From positions 1 to 64,000 of the forward strand of contig CACLQG010000005.1 in NCBI GenBank assembly GCA_902609035.1: a DNA stretch of 64,000 nt. The letters run 5' to 3'. This DNA is from an uncultured Bacteroidota bacterium. Its GTDB lineage: Bacteria > Bacteroidota > Bacteroidia > Flavobacteriales > Flavobacteriaceae. Positions 35,500 through 44,285 of this stretch are shown here, in pieces (the first letter of the stretch is position 1; the number at the start of each line of letters is the position of its first letter). The notes under the pieces are model-generated. The model did not search any database. It saw only the letters and a program-made list of their open reading frames with translations, and was not told where the DNA came from. Position numbers and translations under genes: made by a program.

Positions 35500-35919
35500 T
35501 TATAATAATGAGGCATTTAAAAGAATTTCACAATTTAACACACCAGAAATAGGGCAATTATTTTTTGCATATTCTGCAAGTTCAATAAATTTTTCTTCAT
35601 TTAATTTTGGAACTTTTCCTTTTACTAATAATTCTATAGATTTTACAGAACCATCATTGAATGTAAGTAAAGCGTTTGTATTTAACCTTTTCGGCTTAAA
35701 ATCAGCTTCATTTAGTACAAATGCTAGCTTCATATTAAAACAACCAGCAAGAGCAGATACTATAAGTTCTTCAGGATTGGTTCCAAGTTCTCCGTTGTCA
35801 TTTTCAAATCTAGTTTTATAACTATATGGCATATTACTAAAAGCACCACTTTGTACAGTTAAAAATCCATTTCCGTCAGCGCCGCCTCCATTCCATATTG
35901 CATTTACTTTCCTTTTCAT
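35500..35919 (-). CDS. OsmC-family peroxiredoxin
   Basis: Thiol peroxidase that reduces organic hydroperoxides. 139 aa with both reactive cysteines: C60 in SALAGCFN and C122 in NNCPISGVL. The N-terminal GGADGNGFLTVQSG is typical of the OsmC branch. ATG start. A strong dyad precedes it (35948-35979), suggesting a MarR/OhrR-like repressor. Confidence 0.93.
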   Translation of the reverse strand: MKRKVNAIWNGGGADGNGFLTVQSGAFSNMPYSYKTRFENDNGELGTNPEELIVSALAGCFNMKLAFVLNEADFKPKRLNTNALLTFNDGSVKSIELLVKGKVPKLNEEKFIELAEYAKNNCPISGVLNCEILLNASLL

Positions 35920-35947
35920 TTCTTTTTGTTAAGACATTTCAATATTC

Positions 35948-35979
35948 CTAAATATACAATATTTAGTATCGTATTTAGG
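35948..35979 (-). promoter_or_regulatory. Operator-like dyad before osmC-type gene
   Basis: CTAAATAT-ACA-ATATTTAG (35948-35966) is a perfect palindrome, followed by a third half-site TATTTAGG (35972-35979). On the minus strand it contains TATATTTA, near the -7 consensus, so a bound repressor would block RNA polymerase. MarR/OhrR proteins often control OsmC/Ohr genes, but no such gene is seen nearby. Confidence 0.5.
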
Positions 35980-36020
35980 ATAAAAATAATGACAAGGTTA
36001 TCCCCAATAAGTTGAAACTA

Positions 36021-36042
36021 TAAAACCCCCCAACTAGGAGGG
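36021..36042 (-). terminator. Intrinsic terminator after the 36.06-36.81 kb gene
   Basis: Read on the minus strand: CCCTCC, 5-nt loop, GGGGGG (one G-U pair), then TTTTA. Resembles the terminator at 37797-37820. Confidence 0.6.
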
Positions 36043-36054
36043 TTAATTTCTCAA

Positions 36055-36807
36055 TTAATTTAAAAACATAATTAGTGAAGACTCCATTCTCTTTCTAATA
36101 ACCCTCATACTGGAATTAGTTCCATATTTTTTATCTGATTCTGAGCTTACTTCTTTAGGAATACTCCAAGGTTTCATTGCATCAGATTTATTGTTAAACC
36201 CATCAACCGTTAAATAATTCCATTCATCCTCTGCTAAGCTAATTGGGTCATGTCTTGGGTGGGAAACCCAAAATTGATTGTTTGAATATTTTTCAAAAAT
36301 AGCTTTAGTAGATTCTATATGTTTTTTTGAATATTTTGGTACATTATTAACCCTCATAAAATTAGTAATTGCATATTTTGCTGCTCCATTTCCTTTATTA
36401 AAATGAGCTACTTCTCTTAGTTCAGCTGAGTATATAAGTTCACGGTTTGCCATATGAATTTTCATTAGTTCATCATTAATCTCAACTGCCATTCCAGATA
36501 TTGGCTCGTAAAAATTAACACTACAAGGTTGTTTACTTTTTCTATAGATATCAACTGTCATATGTGTAATATAATTGCTCATTTCTGAAAGAGGTTCCAC
36601 TTTTCTAAAAACCCATGCATCTCTACATCCATCTTTAATTGAACGTTTTACCTTATCAGCAATAAAAGTCTTCATGAGGTTTTCAAAACTTTCTTCATGA
36701 CCTTTATTAACTTTAAAAAAGTTGTATATAACAACTTTTTCATCCTCCTGTGAGTAAAGTGATAACGAAATTAGCAATAAGATTAGCGATAAAAATAAAT
36801 TTTTCAT
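36055..36807 (-). CDS. Secreted protein, NIPSNAP/ABM-like, unknown
   Basis: 250 aa from ATG 36807, which starts directly with a Sec signal (MKNLFLSLILLLISLSLYSQ); an upstream frame would add 11 residues. The mature protein begins VVIYNFFKVNKGHEESFENL, resembling a dimeric alpha/beta-barrel strand-helix pattern, so a NIPSNAP- or ABM-like fold is possible. Function unknown. Its upstream ~95 bp nearly match those of the SnoaL-like gene at 37.8 kb. Confidence 0.6.
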   Translation of the reverse strand: MKNLFLSLILLLISLSLYSQEDEKVVIYNFFKVNKGHEESFENLMKTFIADKVKRSIKDGCRDAWVFRKVEPLSEMSNYITHMTVDIYRKSKQPCSVNFYEPISGMAVEINDELMKIHMANRELIYSAELREVAHFNKGNGAAKYAITNFMRVNNVPKYSKKHIESTKAIFEKYSNNQFWVSHPRHDPISLAEDEWNYLTVDGFNNKSDAMKPWSIPKEVSSESDKKYGTNSSMRVIRKRMESSLIMFLN

Positions 36808-36810
36808 TAT

Positions 36811-36906
36811 AAATAATTTATGGTTAATTATATCAAACATAAACTATTTGATTTTAATAGACAAGTTAACATAAGTGCCAAAGCTAATGGAGGACGACAT
36901 GCTATA
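36811..36906 (-). repeat. Duplicated leader/promoter, copy A
   Basis: This intergenic segment closely matches copy B (38336-38436): 32 of 34 identical bases in the part nearest the gene (from 36811), then a weaker match reaching the stop codon of the neighbouring gene. On the minus strand it carries TTG, 20 nt, TATGTTTG, a full Bacteroidota promoter. Confidence 0.75.
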
Positions 36907-37561
36907 ATTTTCCTGAAATAATATCTTTAGGCTTATAAGTTTTTATTCCTAATACTTTTTCTGATTTAGTCTCACTAATCATTTTTTTAGCTAAAAATGA
37001 TACAGACAAAGGTTTTTGAGATTTTAGAAGTCCTATTTTATTCAATAAATTAAAAACTCTTGTTCCAATCCTTTCTCCATTTCTCACTAATTCTGGTTGT
37101 CTTATGAGGATTGGTGGTTGGAAGATTTGAATTTTTTTAAACGGAAGTTTCTTTACAGCCTGTTCAAGTTCTCCTTTTATTTTTGGATAGAAAAAAAAAG
37201 ACCTTTCGTTTGCTCCTACTGAAGATACTAATGAAAAATGGTTAATCCCATTATCTGAAGCCATTTTCGCAAATTCGTATTGATAAGTAAAATCAACTAA
37301 ATATTGCTGGCTCTTGCTTCCGGCGTCTTTTAAGGTAGTTCCAAATGCAGAAAAGAGAATGTCTCCATTAATAAGCCTCTTATAGTCCTTTAATCTTGAG
37401 AAATCAATTTGATGAATAGTTAGCTTTTGGTGTTCTATTGAAAATTTTCTTCGAACAAAAATACTTACTTTACTATAACTTGAGTCCTCTAAAATTAAAT
37501 TTAATAATTCTTGACCCGTAGAACCTGTTGCTCCCAATATTAGAGCGTGAATATTTTTCAT
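36902..37561 (-). CDS. NAD(P)H-binding atypical SDR
   Basis: 219 aa, Rossmann fold with the glycine motif LILGATGSTGQELL at residues 7-20, FSAFGTTLKDAG (NAD-contact part) and FSLVSSVGANERS then YPKIKGELE (YxxxK near residue 123). Resembles the HTATIP2/TIP30-like and YbjT-type oxidoreductases. Substrate unknown. ATG start. Its stop codon falls inside repeat copy A. Confidence 0.85.
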   Translation of the reverse strand: MKNIHALILGATGSTGQELLNLILEDSSYSKVSIFVRRKFSIEHQKLTIHQIDFSRLKDYKRLINGDILFSAFGTTLKDAGSKSQQYLVDFTYQYEFAKMASDNGINHFSLVSSVGANERSFFFYPKIKGELEQAVKKLPFKKIQIFQPPILIRQPELVRNGERIGTRVFNLLNKIGLLKSQKPLSVSFLAKKMISETKSEKVLGIKTYKPKDIISGKL

Positions 37562-37796
37562 TATTAATGTTTAGCCAACAAAAAATTCATAAAAAACACT
37601 AGTAAGAACCACTAACTATAAAAATGAAATCCATGCTACCTAGTATGTGTAAAGGTTAAATTACTCCATAATTAGCTTTAACAATTTTTTATGCCACTTT
37701 ATCATTTACTAATTTTTAAAAGTACAATTTATGAAAACTAAAAGTAATACCATTTGAAGTAAGAGTATTTTAGAGAGGAGTATGCTTGAGATAAAT

Positions 37797-37820
37797 AAAA
37801 AACCCTCCACATAGGGAGGG
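37797..37820 (-). terminator. Intrinsic terminator after SnoaL-like gene
   Basis: On the minus strand CCCTCC (37815-37820), loop CTATGT, GGAGGG (37803-37808), then six T. Clear rho-independent terminator 26 bp after the stop codon. Confidence 0.85.
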
Positions 37821-37845
37821 TCAATTTTGGTATTTACAATTGATT

Positions 37846-38331
37846 TTAATTGGAAGCTGCAATCTCCATATTCAGTGCTGTAGTGTCAAAGAAACAAAGC
37901 ATTTTTACTACTTTTCCATTCACCCATTGAAAATCGAAGTGAGCTTTATTTGAATATCCAATACCTGTTTTATTACCAGTCCCTACCCAAGTGAACCAAC
38001 TATTTGTCCAAATATCACCTTTATTTGCTCCGTCACTAAAGTAATTCGTGTGAGCATAAGCGTCTATAATTTGAATATTATTGAATATCATATGATGAGA
38101 CTTAAAAGCTTCTTTAACTTCTTTACCACTCATTTTACTATTATTCACATGAACTTCAGCATCATCATTTAGCATTTCATTCCATAATTCATGTTTGTTA
38201 GTAGCATAATCTTCGTGAAAATCAAGAGCAATTTTTGTCAACTCATCATTATCTTTAATTGTTCCTGTTTTTTGACCATATAAATTAGTGATAGCAAAAC
38301 TCAATAAAGTAAGTAGTAATAATTTTTTCAT
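37846..38331 (-). CDS. SnoaL/NTF2-like secreted protein
   Basis: 161 aa from ATG 38331, which begins with a Sec signal (MKKLLLLTLLSFAITNLYGQ). The mature part has the NTF2-like cone pattern: an initial helix, MLNDDAEVHVNNSKMSGKEV, then curved strands ending WVNGKVVKMLCFFDT. Family members bind or turn over small hydrophobic molecules; the role here is unknown. Preceded by repeat copy B and followed by a strong terminator: a self-contained unit. Confidence 0.8.
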   Translation of the reverse strand: MKKLLLLTLLSFAITNLYGQKTGTIKDNDELTKIALDFHEDYATNKHELWNEMLNDDAEVHVNNSKMSGKEVKEAFKSHHMIFNNIQIIDAYAHTNYFSDGANKGDIWTNSWFTWVGTGNKTGIGYSNKAHFDFQWVNGKVVKMLCFFDTTALNMEIAASN

Positions 38332-38335
38332 CTTT

Positions 38336-38436
38336 AAATAATTTATGATTAATAATATCAAACATAAACAATTTGCTTTTAATATAAAAGTGAGAAAATT
38401 ACCAGAGCTAACTGAGGGAGAAACACCTGTGATTTA
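38336..38436 (-). repeat. Duplicated leader/promoter, copy B
   Basis: Second copy of the ~95-bp segment seen at 36811-36906. Contains TATGTTTG and the same AT-rich leader before the ATG; the far end reads into the stop codon of the InlB-repeat gene. The downstream genes themselves are not homologous. Confidence 0.75.
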
Positions 38437-39732
38437 ATTTTGATAAAGACTCATATCCAGTTTTAGTGAGTCTAAATATTGAATTCTATTCAGATTACAG
38501 CTTAAAATTTTATCTCTTATATCACTTGAAATTCTATCTGGAAAATATCTCACTGCAACATACAGAGGCATTAATTCTGCTAAGTCTTCCCTGTAAGGAT
38601 AATCCCTTGCATATGTAGAAATATAACATCCATCATCTTTACTTACGGCATCTATCCATGCTGCCCCGTCAGTTTCTCTATCTGGGTAATGATAAGCATC
38701 TATTGATGTATGAGTTGCCTCATGAATCAAAGTTTCTTCAATAACATTACCAGTCCTGTAATTTTCATAAACCTTGGACATTCCAGTATGAACTAAAAGA
38801 TTGTTGTTGCCTCCACCATATGCCTCTTCTCCTTTATGTATCCACATTGTTCTAACATCTTTTCTCAATGCGGTTGGTAGTTGACCAATTAAAATTGCAT
38901 ATTTATTAGCCTCTAGAGTTGCTTCATCTAGTGTAAATTCTGGGTTAATTTGAATTTCTGTTTTTAAGCCATCCGAAAAACTGATATCAAAAAGATATGG
39001 TTCTATATTTATCCAAGCCCCACCATTTCTCCTGTCATACATTTGCCTTGCTCCAGTTCCCTTGTACTCCAAATTATCAAAAAGTGTAGGGTCTGATGAT
39101 GTAATAATATCTCCTGAAATAAAAATAGTACCATCAAACGGAGGTTTATCTAAATCAATTTTATTAAAAGTATATTGGATATTTGATTCGTTTCCTTCAT
39201 TTGCACCTATTGATTCTTCAAAGACTGCAGAAATTATTTTATCACCATCCATAATAACATTTATTGAGTTTTCAGTACTTGAAACGCTTCCTGACCAGCC
39301 AACAAAATATGAGCCCTCATTAGATGTTGCTATTAAAGTAATACTTGTTTGGCTTGAATAATCCCCCTCAGTCAAATTCACACTCCCTCCATTGGAGGCA
39401 GATACTGTTAAACTATATTTAATAGCTGAAAAATTAGCGGTAATATTGATATTACCATTCATTATTATGGTTAAAGGATTAGAACTTCCACTTGCATTCC
39501 CTGACCATCCAGTAAACTCATATTCATCAGATGGAGTTGCTGTAATAGTAACGGAGGAATTTGAATCGTAAGAACCTCCTGAGGTGTCAACGCTCCCTCC
39601 CTCAGAGGCTGATACAGCTAAATCAAATTTCTGAGTGGTATTAGTATTTAAATTAGGAGCAGGTTCATCACTATCCTTACCACAGGTAATCACAACCAAA
39701 CAGATGCCAAAAAGTAGTATTAACTTTTTCAC
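38434..39732 (-). CDS. Lipoprotein with two InlB-type repeats and a zinc-metalloprotease-like domain
   Basis: 432 aa. Lipoprotein signal with ITCG (C17), then two divergent InlB B-repeats (~37-105 and ~106-172; each has ASxGGSV and FxGWSG). The C-terminal part has HEATH at 337-341, an HExxH zinc-site pattern, in LIHEATHTSIDAYH, with acidic residues after it, so a peptidase is plausible; a third ligand cannot be proved. Probably on the cell surface. GTG start (complement of 39730-39732). Confidence 0.7.
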   Translation of the reverse strand: MKKLILLFGICLVVITCGKDSDEPAPNLNTNTTQKFDLAVSASEGGSVDTSGGSYDSNSSVTITATPSDEYEFTGWSGNASGSSNPLTIIMNGNINITANFSAIKYSLTVSASNGGSVNLTEGDYSSQTSITLIATSNEGSYFVGWSGSVSSTENSINVIMDGDKIISAVFEESIGANEGNESNIQYTFNKIDLDKPPFDGTIFISGDIITSSDPTLFDNLEYKGTGARQMYDRRNGGAWINIEPYLFDISFSDGLKTEIQINPEFTLDEATLEANKYAILIGQLPTALRKDVRTMWIHKGEEAYGGGNNNLLVHTGMSKVYENYRTGNVIEETLIHEATHTSIDAYHYPDRETDGAAWIDAVSKDDGCYISTYARDYPYREDLAELMPLYVAVRYFPDRISSDIRDKILSCNLNRIQYLDSLKLDMSLYQN

Positions 39733-40038
39733 TTGAGAATATTTTTCTTATTGAACCTAAACTTGGCAACCTTAAAATATCAGTGGCCTATTACAGCGTT
39801 TCGGTAATTATGGTTGAAAACGGATTATTCTGAACATCAATTAACTACCTAATATTATTTTAAACTGCATCTTTTTAATACTACTAAAATAAAGAAATAT
39901 TCAAAAGGTGAGTTAAATGAAACATTTCCAAGTACTACCTTATTTGTAAATAGGATTGTTTTTTGGCTATAATTAGTCAAATTTCTTTGCTTAAGAAATG
40001 TCGCTTATTGCTTGATTTAGTATTATATCCACTTTATA
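39733..40038. other. Gene-free AT-rich stretch
   Basis: Between two minus-strand genes. I see no open frame with support and no clear terminator. Confidence 0.4.
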
Positions 40039-41325
40039 TTAAAATGGTTTATGATGAATTGAAATTATAAAAAGTTGGCGAATCCCATTTTTATCAAGAC
40101 CAGAAACTAAAATCTGATTATTTTCATGGTTCCATCGTGGTGCAGGGTCAATTCTTAAATCTTTTTTATAAAAACCTGTATCAAAAGAAGGTGTTTTTAC
40201 CCATTCCCCTGATTCAAGATTAAATATTGTATAAAAATTAGAACCAAATTTATTATTATATCCATTGACTATCCAATTCCCGTCAGGAGATAGACTAATA
40301 TCTCCTTCTGGCTTTGGAAAAATATCATTATTACCCAACGTACCAATAACTTTCTTTAAAAGGATATCATATACTACTTGTTGATTGTTGTAGCTTCCAA
40401 TAATTTCTGTACCCCTAGCCCATTCCGGGTGTCCACCTATATGTTGATGCCCAGGAACAAATAGATTACCGTCTACTTTAATTGAGCAGGCTAAATTCAA
40501 GCCCTCTCGTCCATCTTTATCAGATTTCCAACCAGCTCTGATAAAAAAATAAATCCATTGTCCGTCTCTACTCCAAAGAGTATGATTAATGAATAAATTT
40601 CTCCCTTTTGCGTCAAAACCTTTCATTTCAAGACCCTTAGCCATTTGTTCGAAAGAAATTAAAACTTTCTTTTCACCGTTTTTTATATCAATTATGGCAA
40701 TACCATCATCTTTAGGAGCTGCTACACCTTCAGTCCAATCGTAACTATCTTTATATCCTGTTACTGGCCTCAAACGCGCTATCCGAGCATAATTTATTGC
40801 TAAAAAATATTTTCCTAAAGGGCAAACCCCACTGTTACCAAAAGATTGATGACTATAGCGATAGGTTTTTATCCTTTCATTTTTTTGTAGATCATACAAC
40901 ACTGTATAAACAATCCCATTTGGATCACGGTCATTAAAAAAAAACTGATTGTCTGGGGAGTGAGGATTCCAATAAAACATTGTTCCCTGCTGATGATTCC
41001 AGCCTTGGGTTTCGTCCAGTTTTTCAAGCTCATAATATCCACTATTTTTCCGATCGAGATATATTAAGTTAACATCTGCAGCTTCGCCTTTACCTGGCAA
41101 ATGGTCGTGAAAAGAGGTTGACAAACAAATCAACTTGTTTCCGCTTTTGCTCCATGGGATGGTTAAGGATTGTCCAATATATCCAAAGAAATGATGATTA
41201 GATCCAAAGGTAATCTGCTCTTTTTCAATTTCAATATTTTGGATTTTACAATTAGCTATTGTCGGAATGAAATTAAAGCCAATAGCTGTTTTGCTTGAAT
41301 TAATAATAAATTTTCTTCTGTCCAA
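40039..41325 (-). CDS. Secreted beta-propeller protein (TolB/oligogalacturonide-lyase-like)
   Basis: 428 aa. N-terminus DRRKFI followed by a weak hydrophobic stretch looks like a Tat or Sec signal. The body shows repeated propeller blades: WSKSGNKLICLS, FYWNPHSPDNQFFF, WSRDGQWIYFF, GHPEWARG, SLSPDGNWIVNG and WNHENNQILVSG. This pattern resembles TolB-like propellers and the PL22 family, but catalytic residues were not confirmed. The nearby glycosidase and SGNH genes suggest a carbohydrate role. TTG start. Confidence 0.65.
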   Translation of the reverse strand: MDRRKFIINSSKTAIGFNFIPTIANCKIQNIEIEKEQITFGSNHHFFGYIGQSLTIPWSKSGNKLICLSTSFHDHLPGKGEAADVNLIYLDRKNSGYYELEKLDETQGWNHQQGTMFYWNPHSPDNQFFFNDRDPNGIVYTVLYDLQKNERIKTYRYSHQSFGNSGVCPLGKYFLAINYARIARLRPVTGYKDSYDWTEGVAAPKDDGIAIIDIKNGEKKVLISFEQMAKGLEMKGFDAKGRNLFINHTLWSRDGQWIYFFIRAGWKSDKDGREGLNLACSIKVDGNLFVPGHQHIGGHPEWARGTEIIGSYNNQQVVYDILLKKVIGTLGNNDIFPKPEGDISLSPDGNWIVNGYNNKFGSNFYTIFNLESGEWVKTPSFDTGFYKKDLRIDPAPRWNHENNQILVSGLDKNGIRQLFIISIHHKPF

Positions 41326-41693
41326 AAAATTGAATTTATAACATAAATATCGTATTTATTTTGAAATTATTTCTAAAACAATTTTAAAACCAGGTAGATA
41401 TCCAAACAAATAGTTAAAATTTATTTCATTTAAAATATTTTGTGATTTAGTAAGCTCAAAATTATATTAATTATAAATTGTAATAATTATAATATATAGC
41501 AAAACCTTTAAGACAATTTTTAAATAAAGTGTTTCAACCTTAACTAAAAGAGGTATTATATTTTTCATAATACTAATTTTAAAACCCTATTTAATAGTGT
41601 CAAATCACTTTTGAATTAGTTGATTAGCTTACATCATCTTTTTCTTATTTTTATTAATGAATCATTATTAATAATTTAACACAAAATCAACAG
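41326..41693. other. Very AT-rich divergent control region
   Basis: 368 bp between the propeller gene and the SGNH gene. Long A/T runs, no ORF. It must hold both promoters, but no clean TTG/TAnnTTTG pair could be assigned. Confidence 0.4.
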
Positions 41694-42389
41694 ATGATTA
41701 AAAGGAGGTTTTTTATTAAACATGCTGTTTTGGCATTCCTTTCTTTACTTTTTCCTTCATCTACTTTTTCGCAAAAAAATAGGTTGCCAAACGTTTTAAT
41801 TATTGGTGACTCAATATCAATCGGGTACTACCCTTTTGTCAAAGAAACCCTAGATGGTCAAGTAAATTTGAGCCGGCCAATGCTAAAAAATGGAGGTTTT
41901 CAGAATTGTGCTGGAACTACAAATGGAATTAAAAAAATATTAGAATGGATTGGTGGAGTGCAATGGGATTTGATTCATTTTAATTTTGGATTGCATGATA
42001 TCAAACATGTAGACCCCCAAACTGGAAAAAACAGTAAAAGTTTTAATGACCCTCAACAAGCCACCCCCAAACAATACGAGAAAAATCTAAATTTTATTGT
42101 AAAAAAACTAAAGAAGACAAAAGCAAAATTGGTTTTCGCTACCACTACCCCCTATCCAAACACAAAATTAAAACCAGCCAGAAAACCTGGAATGCACAAA
42201 ATATATAACACTATTGCCCTTAAAATTATGAAGAAAGAAAAGGTTTATATAAATGATTTACACGCCTTTGTTACACCTAGAATGATGGAATTGCAGCGAC
42301 CAAATAATGTTCATTTTACTGAATTTGGCAGTAAAGAATTGGCAAAAGAAGTTGTAAGGTCCATATTGGGAAACCTTAAAATGTTGTAA
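41694..42389 (+). CDS. SGNH/GDSL-type hydrolase, exported
   Basis: 231 aa. Signal with twin basic start (MIKRRFFIKHA) ending TFSQ. Block I VLIIGDSISIGY (catalytic Ser in GDSI), block III-like FNFGLHDIKH where Asn/His sit, and the C-terminal NNVHFTEFGSKELA with the D/N-x-x-H pattern (here NVHF). Likely an esterase, such as a carbohydrate O-deacetylase. Its stop codon touches the ATG of the GH39-like gene, so the two are co-transcribed and may act on the same glycan. Confidence 0.85.
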   Translation: MIKRRFFIKHAVLAFLSLLFPSSTFSQKNRLPNVLIIGDSISIGYYPFVKETLDGQVNLSRPMLKNGGFQNCAGTTNGIKKILEWIGGVQWDLIHFNFGLHDIKHVDPQTGKNSKSFNDPQQATPKQYEKNLNFIVKKLKKTKAKLVFATTTPYPNTKLKPARKPGMHKIYNTIALKIMKKEKVYINDLHAFVTPRMMELQRPNNVHFTEFGSKELAKEVVRSILGNLKML

Positions 42390-44006
42390 ATGATTAAATA
42401 CCATATTACACTATTAATCTTACTGCCCTTTTTTCAGGTCCTAAGCCAAGAAAATCGTTTTGAAGTAAAAACCAATATTGTGGTAGGTAAGAATACAGAG
42501 TTTTGGAAAGCTGCTGGTTCTGATCATCTTTTTTATCATAGCCTCAAACCTGCAGGGCAATATTTATTAAAAAGAATGAAAGCTACCAATTCGCATCATT
42601 ATTTGCGATCCCATCACACATTCAATAAAGATATAAAACACGGAGTTATTAGAGGGCAAAATGTATACAGTGAAGACCGAAATGGCAATCCCATCTATAA
42701 TTTTTCGAATGTGAATGAGGTGTTTAAATCATATGTAAAAAATGGAATCAAACCCATCGTGGAATACGATTATTTTCCTGAAGCATTGACTCGTATCGAA
42801 GATGACGTCTCTAGAGGTAATGATGAAGGCATGTCAATGATCAATTCTGGCCCTAATAATTGGAAAAAGTGGTCGGATTTGATGAAAGCTGCTACACAAA
42901 ACTTTATTGATGAATTTGGAATTGAAGAAGTAAGGAGTTGGTATTTTGAGGTTTGGAATGAACCCGATGGTTGGCCTGAGGATCAATGGTATGTATTTTA
43001 TAAAATGTACGATGTATTCGTCGATGCAGTAACCTCTGTTGATTCGAGATTAAGGGTGGGAGGTCCTGCTTGTTATCACGAATATTTCCTCAAACCTTTT
43101 CTGAATCATGTGGTCAATGGCACAAATTATGTAACAGGTAAAAAAGGAAGCAGAATTGATTTTATTTCTTATCACATCTATGGACTATCTGGGAAATGGC
43201 TAAACAATGAACCTCATATTCAACCTCAAGTGCAAAGATTTTCACAATCTATACTTTGGCTCAAACGCTTACTCAAATCCTATCCCTCTCTCAAGGGAAC
43301 TGAATTTCATTTAAACGAATGGGGGCTATCATCTAATTATTATCGGACAATTTCTGAGTATCCCGATCTAGAGTATCGTAATTCCATCAGTTCCGCCCTG
43401 TTCTTATTTAAACTTGTTGATGCGCTTTATCAAATCGAAGATTATTATAATTTCCCTACCTCGATGCTTTTATATTGGGGATTTTCCTGGGAGGCCGATG
43501 AGGATGATTTTTTTAAGGGTAAAAGGGAGCTTTTGACCGCAGGGAACACTCCAAAACCGATACAAACGGGCTTCGAAATGCTGGCAAAACTACAACCCGA
43601 AAGAATTAAAGTTATAAAGTATAAAAAAGTGAGCCGATTGGGATTGATTGCAACCCAATCAGAAGAGAAAATTGTTCTTTTAGTCTATAACTATGAAGAA
43701 TCCGATGGAGAACAAGTGACGGGTAATGACATTATAAACATTCAACTATCTGGACTAAATGAAAAACAAGACTACAGGGTTGAATCTATTCAACTCGATT
43801 CAGAAAACAACAATACTTACCAAACTTGGCTATCAATGGGTAGTCCCGATAGCTCAAGATCTACTAATCTTGAGCCTTTGGAAAAAGCTGCATCTATCGA
43901 TATAACAGAAAGTTTTGACTTGATAACCAATGAACATGGTAAGACAAATTTTAAATTAAATCTTAAACGCAGATCTGCTCAAATATTGGTGATTAAATCA
44001 AAATGA
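42390..44006 (+). CDS. GH39-like glycoside hydrolase, exported
   Basis: 538 aa. Sec signal (ends VLSQ). TIM barrel with the acid/base Glu E191 in EVWNEPDG and nucleophile Glu E310 in FHLNEWGLS, as in GH39 beta-xylosidases. The last ~130 residues form a beta-sandwich typical of the family. Likely cleaves beta-xyloside or a related sugar in algal polysaccharide; exact specificity is not visible. ATG directly after the SGNH stop codon. Confidence 0.85.
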   Translation: MIKYHITLLILLPFFQVLSQENRFEVKTNIVVGKNTEFWKAAGSDHLFYHSLKPAGQYLLKRMKATNSHHYLRSHHTFNKDIKHGVIRGQNVYSEDRNGNPIYNFSNVNEVFKSYVKNGIKPIVEYDYFPEALTRIEDDVSRGNDEGMSMINSGPNNWKKWSDLMKAATQNFIDEFGIEEVRSWYFEVWNEPDGWPEDQWYVFYKMYDVFVDAVTSVDSRLRVGGPACYHEYFLKPFLNHVVNGTNYVTGKKGSRIDFISYHIYGLSGKWLNNEPHIQPQVQRFSQSILWLKRLLKSYPSLKGTEFHLNEWGLSSNYYRTISEYPDLEYRNSISSALFLFKLVDALYQIEDYYNFPTSMLLYWGFSWEADEDDFFKGKRELLTAGNTPKPIQTGFEMLAKLQPERIKVIKYKKVSRLGLIATQSEEKIVLLVYNYEESDGEQVTGNDIINIQLSGLNEKQDYRVESIQLDSENNNTYQTWLSMGSPDSSRSTNLEPLEKAASIDITESFDLITNEHGKTNFKLNLKRRSAQILVIKSK

Positions 44007-44285
44007 TGAATCACCATTTACTATTTTCTTTAATTATAACCCAAAAACACCAACTTCTTTATAGGAATGAATAAAAGCCTGTTTGGTCAATGATGATATT
44101 GGTCTACAATGGATTTGGATTGATCCCAATATTTAGCTAGTTAAATTAATTTCTAACTTTAAGCTCGTGATAGATTTGCTGCTTTTAAATAAAGTAGGTT
44201 ATTTCAGACTCTTATATTGATTCCATCGATAACAGGATTGATATTGGGATTTATTGCTGGACCTTTTTTTGCATTTTATACATAA
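44007..44285. other. Intergenic stretch with membrane-protein-like remnants
   Basis: Two short plus-strand frames read as hydrophobic segments (about 44075-44140 and 44199-44285, the latter with LILIPSITGLILGF) in different phases. They look like the tail of a decayed membrane protein. Confidence 0.3.

Noticed and set aside
36811..38436. Integron attC sites
   Set aside because: The shared elements contain GTTAG/CTAAC-like cores, but do not meet RYYYAAC/GTTRRRY pairing and no integrase is in the window; kept only as a test for the repeat finding.
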